Below, piece after piece: positions 14,985 through 22,156 of a stretch of DNA of 22,195 nt. Within the stretch, counting starts at the first letter, position 1. Each line of letters begins with the position of its first letter. Source of the stretch: Sinorhizobium sp. (lineage in GTDB: Bacteria; Pseudomonadota; Alphaproteobacteria; Rhizobiales; Rhizobiaceae); contig JAPSJG010000015.1 in NCBI GenBank assembly GCA_031178305.1, positions 1 through 22,195 on the forward strand, in the 5' to 3' direction. The position numbers and the translations under genes are program-made. The notes below the pieces were generated by a model. That model had not been told where the DNA came from. It made no database searches and saw only the letters and a program-made list of their open reading frames with translations.

Positions 14985-15698
14985 TCACATGTGTCGCGTC
15001 AGGCCGCCGTCGACGCGGATGTTCTGCCCGGTGATGTAGCTCGCGTCGTCGGAAAGCAGGAACGCCGCGGTCTTCGCGATCTCGACGACGGTACCGATCC
15101 GGCGAAGCGGGATCGGGTCGGCCTCCTCTGCCGGATGCGCCATACTGTCGATGTAGCCAGGAAGAAGCGCGTTCATGCGGATGTTCCGTGGGCCGTACTT
15201 GTCGGAATACATCTTGGTGTAGGCGGCGACGGCCGCTCGATAAGCGCACGAGATGGGATAGTTCGCGTCCGGCTCGAAGGTGGCGAGCGTCGTGATGTTG
15301 AGGAACGCCCCGCCTCCTTGATCGAGCATGAGAGGGGTCGCGAGCTTCGCCATCCTTTGGACGGAAAGCAGGATCGAGCGGTTTTGGGCTTCCCACACCG
15401 CGTCATCGATTTCGAGCAGCTCTCCAGTCGGCGGATGGGCGGTGTTGTTGACGACCGCGTCGATGCGGCCATAGGACGATCTCGCAAGCGAAACCAACGC
15501 CTCCAGATCGGCAAGATTGGCAGTCGACCCCCGCAGTCCTTTGCCACCCAGTTCATCAGCCAGCTTCTCAGAGGTGTCCGAGGGCGACATGAGAACCAGG
15601 CGGTAGCCCCGACGATGGAGCTCGCGTGCGATTGCGGCCCCCATTCCGCGGCCGCCTCCGGTTATCACTGCTACTGGTTTCGCGTTGTCCAAGTTCAA
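14985..15698 (-). CDS. SDR-family protein with an altered active site (237 aa)
   Basis: A Rossmann-fold short-chain dehydrogenase by overall pattern: Thr-Gly-Gly-Gly-Arg-Gly-Met-Gly at 13-20, Asn-Asn-Thr-Ala at 84-87, and the C-terminal Asn-Ile-Arg-Val-Asp-Gly-Gly. The catalytic set is unusual. Counting from Asn-Ile-Thr-Thr (Thr137 at the serine position), the Tyr and Lys positions of Tyr-x3-Lys are held by Ser150 and Arg154 (Ser-Cys-Ala-Tyr-Arg). Tyr147 and Tyr153 lie close by but off register. The start is TTG at 15698 with AGGA seven bases upstream; no ATG fits. The gene follows the DapA-like gene by 36 bases. The natural reading is a reductase acting on the aldolase-like enzyme's substrate or product, but activity cannot be assumed. 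Confidence 0.85.
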   Translation of the reverse strand: MNLDNAKPVAVITGGGRGMGAAIARELHRRGYRLVLMSPSDTSEKLADELGGKGLRGSTANLADLEALVSLARSSYGRIDAVVNNTAHPPTGELLEIDDAVWEAQNRSILLSVQRMAKLATPLMLDQGGGAFLNITTLATFEPDANYPISCAYRAAVAAYTKMYSDKYGPRNIRMNALLPGYIDSMAHPAEEADPIPLRRIGTVVEIAKTAAFLLSDDASYITGQNIRVDGGLTRHM

Positions 15699-15734
15699 TT
15701 CCGAGTTCCTGTTCGGGGCGTTGGGTTTCGACGA

Positions 15735-16619
15735 TTAGCTCGTGGAGCCTTCGAGAAGCGGAGCGAGGGCCTTCTGAAGCAATCTGTCCTGCTCGGCGGT
15801 CAATCTCGTGAGCGGCTTGCGGACATTCCCCGTGCCGTAGCCCCGGAGCTGGGCCGCCCGCAGGACCGATGGGGTGTAGTGCGTCCTCCAGATGAAAAGG
15901 AGGGAGGGCAGCATCCGCTTCCAAAGCTCCAATGCTTCAGCGTATTTGCCAGCGGAAACGAGGTCGTAGAGACGGACCGACTCGTGTGGCATGTAGTTCG
16001 CGCCGCCCCAGATCACGCCCTTCGTTCCTGCCATGAGAGCGTAGACGGTCGTGGTGTCGGCTCCGTTGAGAACGGACGCCGAGGTCGACAGATATTCCTG
16101 ATGGAGGGTGAGATCGCCGGCGCTGTCCTTGATCCAGTTGAAGTTGCGGAGGGACGCGAGGCGTTCTAGGAGCTCGACTGAAACCGAAATGCCCGTGGCT
16201 TGCGGGATGTTGTATCCGATGATGTCAATGCCGATTGCAGCATCGATTTCCTCGTAGAAGGCGAACAGGCCGTCGTCATCGGTCGGCCCCTCGAAATAGG
16301 GAGGAAGGATCATGAGTGCATCTGCGCCGATCGATTCCGCGTGCCGGGAGCGGCGGACGACCTCGTCCATGTTCAGAGCGGACGTCTGGCAAATGACGTT
16401 GCAACGGCTGCCGATGCGCTTTGCACCTATTTCGTAGAGTTTGTTGCACTCGCCTTCGGTGAGATAGGGATGCTGTCCCGTCCCGGCACCGAGCACCAGT
16501 CCATGGACGCCGGCGTCGACATACCTGTCGATCAGTTCCTCGAAGACCTTGAAGTTCACCGACCCATCGTCGTTGAACGGGGTTTGCATCGCGAGATTGA
16601 TGCCCTTGAGATCAGCCAT
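15735..16619 (-). CDS. DapA-superfamily lyase/aldolase of unknown substrate (294 aa)
   Basis: A class I Schiff-base enzyme of the dihydrodipicolinate synthase/N-acetylneuraminate lyase superfamily. The Schiff-base lysine is Lys164 (Ile-Lys-Asp-Ser-Ala-Gly-Asp) and the catalytic tyrosine Tyr136 (Gly-Tyr-Asn-Ile-Pro); Tyr108 (Leu-Pro-Pro-Tyr) is also kept. The substrate loop that reads Gly-Thr-Thr-Gly-Glu in DapA is Gly-Ala-Gly-Thr-Gly-Gln here (45-49 region), so it is not a lysine-pathway DapA. Relatives include pyrroline-hydroxycarboxylate deaminase of hydroxyproline breakdown and various sugar-acid dehydratases. A start at 16670 is open, but the ATG at 16619 has AAGGGA upstream, gives the usual length and leaves 17 bases after the preceding gene. 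The function in this operon is unproven; hydroxyproline-type chemistry is one option. Confidence 0.88.
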   Translation of the reverse strand: MADLKGINLAMQTPFNDDGSVNFKVFEELIDRYVDAGVHGLVLGAGTGQHPYLTEGECNKLYEIGAKRIGSRCNVICQTSALNMDEVVRRSRHAESIGADALMILPPYFEGPTDDDGLFAFYEEIDAAIGIDIIGYNIPQATGISVSVELLERLASLRNFNWIKDSAGDLTLHQEYLSTSASVLNGADTTTVYALMAGTKGVIWGGANYMPHESVRLYDLVSAGKYAEALELWKRMLPSLLFIWRTHYTPSVLRAAQLRGYGTGNVRKPLTRLTAEQDRLLQKALAPLLEGSTS

Positions 16620-16636
16620 TCTTGTAGTCCCTTTCG

Positions 16637-17992
16637 CTAAACTTCCTTGCCAGCCTGTTTGAAGCGCCATCCGGTGACGAACCGGACGCCCGTCGATGTG
16701 ATGAGCTTCGGATAGCCGCGTGACGGGGCGACGCGCCGCTTTAGGATTTCGATGATGGGCGACGATCGACCTGCGGCGAGTTCGGCAACAGACTTGCCGA
16801 AGGATGTCCCTCTCGAGACCCCTGTGCCATTGCAGAATGCCGCGCCGAAGACGTTGTCCGCGAGTTCACCGAAGACCATGCCGCCGTTCTGCGCTAGGGT
16901 CAGCAGACCGCCCCAGCTCGCGACGAATCCCATCGACGAAAGCTCCGGCCAACGGCGGTCGAACGCGACCTGCTGCTGCGTCTTCGCTCTTTCGACATCC
17001 TTCCAAGTGGTTTTGAAGTCGTCCGCGTAGGAATAGACGTTCCGTAGCAGCAGGCGGTTGTCGTTCGTGCGCCGGACTGTCGTGCCGAAGCTGTTGGCCG
17101 GGATCAGTCCGTAGGGTCCACGATCGCCGACCCTAGCCAACTCCGCGGCCGTCAGCTCGCGCGTCATGCTGGCAAAGGTATAGAGCGGGATCGCGCTGTT
17201 GGGATAGAACCCGAACTCGGTCAGGTAGCCGGCCGCGCAGATAATGACCTTGTTGGCCTTGATGACGCCTGTTGGCGTTTGAAAGGTGTGGAACGGCTTG
17301 CCGTAATCGGCACCGATGATTGCGGTATTCTCGTGGACGGTGACGTTCTTTGGCAGAGCGCGCGCGGCGTTCTTCAGATACTTGGCCGGGTGGATCAGGA
17401 TCGTCCCGGGGTGGTGCAGCGCTCGGATGTAGTGCTTACTTCCGGTCAGCGCCTGAATCTCATCCTTTTCGACCCAACGATAGCTCTGTCCCATCTTGTC
17501 GAGCGCGTGGGAGAAATTCACGAGGTCGGCCACGCCGTGCTCGGTCGCCGCGCTATGGTATTTGCCTTGCGGGTCCCAGTCGCAATCCACGCCGAGTTCC
17601 TCGGCTGCCGAACGCAGATAGGCATTGCCGTCCAGGTTGACCTCGAGCTCCTCGCGATTGCCTTGGATGTCCTCGACAAAGTCCTGCTTGCGCGGATTAT
17701 GCGCAAGATCGATCGCAAAGCCCATGCAGCGGCCGGACGCGTTGTTGCCAATGCGCCCCGCATCGACCAGCACGACCGCCGCGTCCGGACGAAGCTCGGC
17801 GTAGCGGCGGGCGGCATGCAGGCCCATCCATCCCGCGCCAATCACCAGGCACTCGCAATTGGTCTCACCGCTTTGCGGAACCAGCGGCAGGTCCGGTCCC
17901 GATGTCAGGTACCAGCCCGACACCGTCGGTTCGTCGTGTGGTCGGGGCACGGTAATATGCTCCCGCGGCGCGTTTCGATTTGTCGAAGCCAC
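16637..17992 (-). CDS. FAD-dependent amine oxidase/dehydrogenase, DAO family (451 aa)
   Basis: A flavoprotein expected to oxidise a C-N bond of an amine or amino acid. The FAD site Leu-Val-Ile-Gly-Ala-Gly-Trp-Met-Gly is at 49-57, preceded by a segment (Ser-Gly-Trp-Tyr-Leu-Thr at 25-30) seen in gamma-glutamylputrescine oxidase-like proteins. The cofactor-closing region Gly-Gly-Leu-Leu-Thr-Leu-Ala and Phe-Cys-Asn-Gly-Thr-Gly lies near the C-terminus. The length suits the PuuB/glycine-oxidase branch. The start is a GTG at 17992 with a purine-rich GAGAGAGA just upstream, weak but without a better rival. It is the first gene of the long minus-strand operon and faces the LysR gene across 132 bases, so the operon promoter should lie there. 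The substrate is unknown; an N-methyl amino acid or cyclic imino acid would fit the operon. Confidence 0.88.
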   Translation of the reverse strand: MASTNRNAPREHITVPRPHDEPTVSGWYLTSGPDLPLVPQSGETNCECLVIGAGWMGLHAARRYAELRPDAAVVLVDAGRIGNNASGRCMGFAIDLAHNPRKQDFVEDIQGNREELEVNLDGNAYLRSAAEELGVDCDWDPQGKYHSAATEHGVADLVNFSHALDKMGQSYRWVEKDEIQALTGSKHYIRALHHPGTILIHPAKYLKNAARALPKNVTVHENTAIIGADYGKPFHTFQTPTGVIKANKVIICAAGYLTEFGFYPNSAIPLYTFASMTRELTAAELARVGDRGPYGLIPANSFGTTVRRTNDNRLLLRNVYSYADDFKTTWKDVERAKTQQQVAFDRRWPELSSMGFVASWGGLLTLAQNGGMVFGELADNVFGAAFCNGTGVSRGTSFGKSVAELAAGRSSPIIEILKRRVAPSRGYPKLITSTGVRFVTGWRFKQAGKEV

Positions 17993-18124
17993 GTGTTTCT
18001 CTCTCAGCTCTGGAAAATTTTGCGGGGCCTCCCGAGCATCCCGCCTTTAAATCAGGCACTAGCTAACCACAGGAAAGGCAGCCTCTGTAGACGGAAAAGA
18101 AGTCATCTGATATGAATCTCATTC
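17993..18124. promoter_or_regulatory. Divergent promoter region between the operon and the LysR gene
   Basis: These 132 bases separate the GTG of the first operon gene from the ATG of the LysR gene and must hold both promoters if the operon is transcribed from here. Parts are AT-rich (around 18015-18022 and 18046-18055), but I could not pick convincing -35/-10 pairs. The right end carries the palindrome at 18112-18126. Confidence 0.5.
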
Positions 18125-18126
18125 AT
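18112..18126. promoter_or_regulatory. LysR-type T-N11-A box overlapping the regulator's start codon
   Basis: The palindrome ATGAAT-CTC-ATTCAT has 6-bp perfect arms and contains T-N11-A (T at 18113, A at 18125), the classical LysR recognition pattern. Its last two bases are the first two bases of the LysR ATG. A site there would suit autorepression and, across the divergent gap, control of the catabolic operon. Binding is inferred from sequence pattern and position only. Confidence 0.5.
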
Positions 18127-19030
18127 GTCAAAGCTACGTTCCCTACTGCCGTCGCCGCATTCTTTGTTCGTCTTCGAAGCGGCGGCCCGCAACTTGAATT
18201 TCGCAACGGCTTCAAGGGAGTTGAATGTCACACAGCCGAGCGTTTCCCATTCGATAAAGGCTCTGGAGAAGCATTGCGGCACTGCGCTCTTTGTAAGGGA
18301 GAACAGGGGCGTGCAGCTCACGGAGGCCGGGCGGGTGCTCTACGACGGCGTGCGGGCGAGCTTTACCAGGATGGAGGATAGCTTCAGGGCGATCTCGCCC
18401 GAAGCGACCCAATATCTAACGCTGGCGGCATCCACGTCAGTTGCGGCTCATTGGCTTATGCCCAAGCTCTATCAACTCCAGCACGACCACCCGAATTTGA
18501 AGATCAAGGTCGTCACCACCGACCGTGACGTGGAGCCGGACGCCGAGATCGACATGACGATCTGGATTAGGGATCGGGGATTTCAGCGTCCAAACACATG
18601 GTTCGTTTGCGACGAAATGGTGTTTCCGGTGTGCTCTCCTGCCTACCTTGCCGAACGCACTCGCATAAGAACCGTCACGGACCTCTCTGACCACCAGTTG
18701 CTTCACTCCTTCGACGCTCACCGGAAGCGGATAGGCTGGGGGGAATGGTTCGACCTCGTGGGAGCCGGATCGGTGCAAGCGCCTCCCAACATGGTGTTGA
18801 ACGACTATCAGTTGGTCATGCAGGGAGCGCTCGCCGGAGAGGGGATCGCGCTGGGCTGGAATTTTTCGGCTCAGTTGTTGCTTCGGAACAAGCTCCTCGT
18901 GAAACCGCTGGACGTTTCAGTGCGGACCGGCGGAGCGTTTTTCCTAGTTGCCAACGAACGAAGAACCAAACAGGAGAAGCTCAACATTCTCGTTGAGTGG
19001 TTTCTCTCCCAGACTGCGGACCTACGCTGA
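18125..19030 (+). CDS. LysR-family transcriptional regulator, GcvA-like (301 aa)
   Basis: A DNA-binding regulator with an N-terminal winged helix-turn-helix (about 10-70: Phe-Glu-Ala-Ala-Ala-Arg-Asn-Leu-Asn-Phe, Leu-Asn-Val-Thr-Gln-Pro-Ser-Val-Ser). An effector-binding domain follows at about 95-295. The start Leu-Leu-Pro-Ser-Pro-His-Ser-Leu-Phe-Val-Phe-Glu-Ala and the Ser-Thr-Ser-Val-Ala-Ala-His-Trp-Leu-Met-Pro block are of the GcvA type, whose relatives often control one-carbon or amino-acid pathways. It is transcribed away from the eleven-gene operon, the usual arrangement for a LysR activator of its neighbour. The ATG at 18125 gives the usual N-terminus; the ribosome site is poor and the start lies within a palindrome. 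The operon also ends with its own AraC-type regulator, so two regulators may act in series or on different signals. Confidence 0.93.
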   Translation: MSKLRSLLPSPHSLFVFEAAARNLNFATASRELNVTQPSVSHSIKALEKHCGTALFVRENRGVQLTEAGRVLYDGVRASFTRMEDSFRAISPEATQYLTLAASTSVAAHWLMPKLYQLQHDHPNLKIKVVTTDRDVEPDAEIDMTIWIRDRGFQRPNTWFVCDEMVFPVCSPAYLAERTRIRTVTDLSDHQLLHSFDAHRKRIGWGEWFDLVGAGSVQAPPNMVLNDYQLVMQGALAGEGIALGWNFSAQLLLRNKLLVKPLDVSVRTGGAFFLVANERRTKQEKLNILVEWFLSQTADLR

Positions 19031-19773
19031 AACGGCAATCTTTCGGCGCGCCTAAGTAGATCCCATGCTTTCTCTGTCCGGTGTTGGCGCACACGCCGGT
19101 CGTTCGATTGACCGCAGCAGGCGACCGCTTTCCACCCTATTGAGAAGTTCAGCGCCCACGCCGCGGCCCCGAATTGTGTGAGGCGTTTTCCAGCCGCGCC
19201 GGCATAGCCGGCACAAGCGGCCGCAGCGAACATCAGTGAGCGGAGCAGCCGAAGGCAACCCGCGCCCGCCAGGCAGCGCCGTAGGGTTTGCCGAAGGCTT
19301 GTCGGAAACGCCGGCACCAGAGCTTGACGACCAAAATGAACCGCTTGCCGGGGGCAGTCGGTCCCGGTTTCCGCCCTTCGGGCGGCGCTATGCTAAACCT
19401 CCTGCGGCTGCCCTTTTAACCGGTCAAGCGGTGCGCGAACTGGCTTCGGCTGCGCCTGCGCCTGGTATGCTCATTGCCCCCTTTAGGTGGGGAAAGGGCG
19501 CTCTGCCCCCTCTCCCCTGCAAGGGGAAAATCGGTCTCCCCGTCCTTCCTCCGCTCGCCCTTAGCTCGCTCCGTGCAGGATCGACGCGGATCCGCTCGAG
19601 GCGGATTTTGCGTCGCCCCTTCGGCTACGCCTCGGGCGGGTGATTCCCCTCCGATTTGTCCCCTTGGCCCCCCTCTCCCCCGCTGTTCCGCACGAGCTCG
19701 GGGAGCAGGAGCGGGGCTCCTGCCCCTTCGGGCACGAGGCCGCTTCGCGGGAATAGGGAAAAAGGGAACCATC
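19031..19773. other. Long GC-rich stretch between the LysR and ParB-like genes
   Basis: About 740 bases without a gene I can support. On the minus strand, 19052-19317 has fragments that look vaguely protein-like, but no start or ribosome site. From about 19480 the plus strand is rich in short C-runs and repeated CTCCCC/GCTCG patterns, giving long meaningless open frames, including one that runs in frame into the ParB-like gene. The last part (19700-19773) carries a strong hairpin and the ribosome site of that gene. The cargo-to-backbone boundary probably lies in this stretch. Confidence 0.55.
19700..19726 (+). other. Strong hairpin in the leader of the ParB-like gene
   Basis: GGGG-A-GCAGGAGC (19700-19712) pairs with GCTCCTGCCCC (19716-19726) around a GGG loop, with one bulged A. 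It ends 47 bases before the ATG. No U-run follows, so it is more likely a leader structure affecting mRNA stability or translation than a terminator. Confidence 0.4.
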
Positions 19774-21702
19774 ATGACTGACATCATCACTGTTGCATTG
19801 AGCAAGCTCGACGCCGATCCGAGGAACGTGCGCAAGACCTACAGCGCCGAGGGCATCGAGGCGCTGGCTGCGAACATTCGCGCCGACGGCTACCGGCTTC
19901 TGCAGAACCTCGTTGTTCGTAAGGGCGACAAGAAGGGCCGCTATTTCGTCGTTGCGGGCGGCCGCCGATTGGCTGCGCTCAAGCTGTTGGCGGAGGCGGG
20001 CGAGATCGCCAAGGATTACCCCGTCGAGTGCAAGGAACGCGAAGGGGAGATCGCCACGGAAATCAGCCTCGCAGAGAACGTCATGCGCGAGGACATGCAC
20101 CCGGTTGACCAGTACGAGGCTTTCGACGCGCTTGCCAAGCAAGGAAAAGACATTGCCGACATCGCCGCCCGGTTCGGCACGACCGAAACCATTGTTCGCA
20201 AGCGGCTGGCGCTGGCCCGCGTTTCGCCGGTCCTGTTGCAGCATTTCCGCGACGAGAACATGAGCTTTGCGCAGCTATCGGCCTTCACGGTGAGCGATGA
20301 TCACGAAAGGCAGGTGGCCGTCTGGAACTCGCTCACCTCTTGGAACCGCGATCCTCATTCCATCCGGCGAGCGTTCACCGAGGAAATGATTTCGGCGACG
20401 GACAAGCGCGTGCAGTTCATCGGCGGGCTGGCTGCATATGAGGAAGCCGGTGGATCGGTAAAGCGCGATCTCTTCGACGACCGCAACGCCGGTTATGCGA
20501 CCGACGCCGCCTTGGTCGAAAGGCTGGTTGCTGAAAAGCTCGAGACGGCCGCCGCGAGCGTTCGTGCCGAAGGCTGGAAATGGGTCGAGTGCTCCGCCAC
20601 GGCCCCTGCCGGTTATCATGCGATGAAGCGCCACTATCCCGAGGCTCTTCCTCTTTCCGAGGAAGATCAGGCGGCGCTCGATGCCGCACAGGCGGAATAT
20701 GACGAGCTTGCCGAGTTGATCGAAAGCAGCATGGCCGACGACGAGGCAGAGGCGAAGCTGTCTGGCGTCGAAAAGCGGATCGACACTCTCAGTGCCCGAT
20801 CGGAGGCCTATAGCGCAGAGGCGTTGGAACAGGCGGGAACCTTCGTGTTCCTCGACTATTACGGTCGGCTTGCGATCGAGCGCGGCTTTGTGAAGCCGGG
20901 AGAAGTCGAGGCGGCGGGAGATGAGAACGAGGACGGCGAAGGCTTGCCGAGCGCCAGCGGCGCGGCAAAGCCCAAGGCACCGAGCATCAGCCATTCCGCC
21001 GCGCTAATCGAGGACCTGACTGCTCACAAGACCGCTGCTTTGCGTATCGAACTGGCGAATAATCCGGACGTGGCGCTAGTTGCCGTCGTTCATGCGATGC
21101 TACTCAGCGTGGCCTATCCGTACAATTCGGAGCAGAGCGCTCTACAGTTGTCGCTCACGCACGAACGCTTGGAGCCGTCGATGAAGGACGCCGAAAGTTG
21201 CAAGGGGCTTTCCGCCTTCAACGATCTTGCGGACAACTACGGCCATCACCTGCCGGGAAACCCTGCCGATCTGTTCGAATGGCTGTTGGAGCAGCCGCAA
21301 GACATGGTGCTGATGCTTCTCGCATTCGGTGCGGCGCACTCGGTCAATGCGGTGGAGAAGAAGTTTACACACCGCAAGAAGGGCATCGAGCAGGCGAACC
21401 AGCTTGGCCGAGCGCTCCAAATGAACATGCCAGATTGGTTCGAGACGACCGGCGACAGCTATTTCAAGCACGTCAACCGCACGACCATTGAACTTTCGTT
21501 GGCCGAGGCGAGAGGCAGCGAAGCGGCATTGTCGGTGAGAGCCGCCGCCAAAAAGTCCGAAGCCGTTACGATCGCAGATCGCCTTGCTGCCGGAACCGGC
21601 TGGATACCCTCCCCGCTTCGTATAGCCCCCGCCGAGGCGGAACAGGAGCTTGGAGCCGAGAGCACCGCGGAAGACGAGCAGTTCCCCCAAGCGGCTGAGT
21701 AA
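19774..21702 (+). CDS. Large orphan ParB/RepB/Spo0J-family protein (642 aa)
   Basis: A DNA-binding protein of the ParB superfamily. The ParB N-terminal domain (about 1-110) shows Leu-Asp-Ala-Asp-Pro-Arg-Asn-Val-Arg and Gly-Arg-Tyr-Phe-Val-Val-Ala-Gly-Gly-Arg-Arg-Leu-Ala-Ala-Leu at 55-69. The conserved Ile-Ser-Leu-Ala-Glu-Asn-Val-Met-Arg-Glu-Asp-Met-His-Pro is at 97-110. A helix-turn-helix follows (about 125-150: Ile-Ala-Ala-Arg-Phe-Gly-Thr-Thr-Glu-Thr-Ile-Val-Arg-Lys-Arg). The remaining 480 residues are long, acidic in places and unassigned. Chromosomal ParB is about 300 aa, so this belongs to the large plasmid/island type. No parA is adjacent, which argues for a regulatory or accessory role rather than standard partition. 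The frame is open upstream to 19474, but the ATG at 19774 with AAGGGA before it gives the right N-terminus. Confidence 0.9.
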   Translation: MTDIITVALSKLDADPRNVRKTYSAEGIEALAANIRADGYRLLQNLVVRKGDKKGRYFVVAGGRRLAALKLLAEAGEIAKDYPVECKEREGEIATEISLAENVMREDMHPVDQYEAFDALAKQGKDIADIAARFGTTETIVRKRLALARVSPVLLQHFRDENMSFAQLSAFTVSDDHERQVAVWNSLTSWNRDPHSIRRAFTEEMISATDKRVQFIGGLAAYEEAGGSVKRDLFDDRNAGYATDAALVERLVAEKLETAAASVRAEGWKWVECSATAPAGYHAMKRHYPEALPLSEEDQAALDAAQAEYDELAELIESSMADDEAEAKLSGVEKRIDTLSARSEAYSAEALEQAGTFVFLDYYGRLAIERGFVKPGEVEAAGDENEDGEGLPSASGAAKPKAPSISHSAALIEDLTAHKTAALRIELANNPDVALVAVVHAMLLSVAYPYNSEQSALQLSLTHERLEPSMKDAESCKGLSAFNDLADNYGHHLPGNPADLFEWLLEQPQDMVLMLLAFGAAHSVNAVEKKFTHRKKGIEQANQLGRALQMNMPDWFETTGDSYFKHVNRTTIELSLAEARGSEAALSVRAAAKKSEAVTIADRLAAGTGWIPSPLRIAPAEAEQELGAESTAEDEQFPQAAE

Positions 21703-21771
21703 CATCAGTCGCGGGCCGGTCACGTTCCTCCCGCGTGATCGGCCCTCCCGCTTTCACGACCGCCGATGACC

Positions 21772-21796
21772 GTGGGCCAGGATCGACCTGGCCCAC
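21772..21796. other. Perfect 10-bp stem-loop downstream of the ParB-like gene
   Basis: GTGGGCCAGG (21772-21781) pairs perfectly with CCTGGCCCAC (21787-21796) around ATCGA, 70 bases after the ParB-like stop. No U-run follows on either strand. It could end the transcript with Rho, stabilise the mRNA 3' end, or be a protein-binding palindrome such as a ParB-type site. The sequence alone does not decide. Confidence 0.45.
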
Positions 21797-22120
21797 AATC
21801 ATGTTGAGGGGAGGCCCGATTCCCCCTCCTCCTCAAGCTCCCCTTCCCGCCCGGGTTTTCCTGCGTTTCAGGAACTGTTTTGCATCAAATTGCTTCATCA
21901 TTGGGGGCTCAAGGCCGGCGTTCTAAAATCAGCAAAAATGCGGCAAGCTACTAAGAAATAAGGGAATTCGCGGCCTAACATACGCCTTACAGGCTTTTGC
22001 GTGTAGCACGTTGTTGCACCTTTTTGGTTTATGAGGTTATTTTTCAAATGGCGGAATCACTCGTGATACCGGCGCTCACGCATTCTGATCAAATTTCACG
22101 GAGATGACAGGCCCGACCAG

Positions 22121-22156
22121 AAAAGAAAAACCGCTCCCGAACAAGTCCGGAAGCGG
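22121..22156 (-). terminator. Rho-independent terminator for a minus-strand gene entering from the right
   Basis: On the minus strand, CCGCTTCCG (22156-22148) pairs with CGGGAGCGG (22139-22131) with one T.G wobble, around an eight-base loop. It is followed directly by TTTTTCTTTT. The matching gene lies to the right; stop codons just upstream (minus strand, near 22171-22177) could be its end. Confidence 0.75.

Noticed and set aside
14814..16169. Plus-strand open frame of 451 codons across the SDR and DapA-like genes
   Set aside because: It spans two real minus-strand genes and their gap, which no true gene would do. It lacks motifs.
19052..19317. Minus-strand protein-like fragments (Arg-Gly-Val-Gly-Ala-Glu-Leu-Leu and others)
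   Set aside because: They briefly recall an acetyltransferase motif, but no frame carries more than a few suggestive residues and there is no start signal.
19474..19773. In-frame 100-codon N-terminal extension of the ParB-like protein
   Set aside because: The extension is low-complexity (Pro, Arg, Gly, Ala). The ATG at 19774 has a ribosome site and begins the normal ParB N-terminus.
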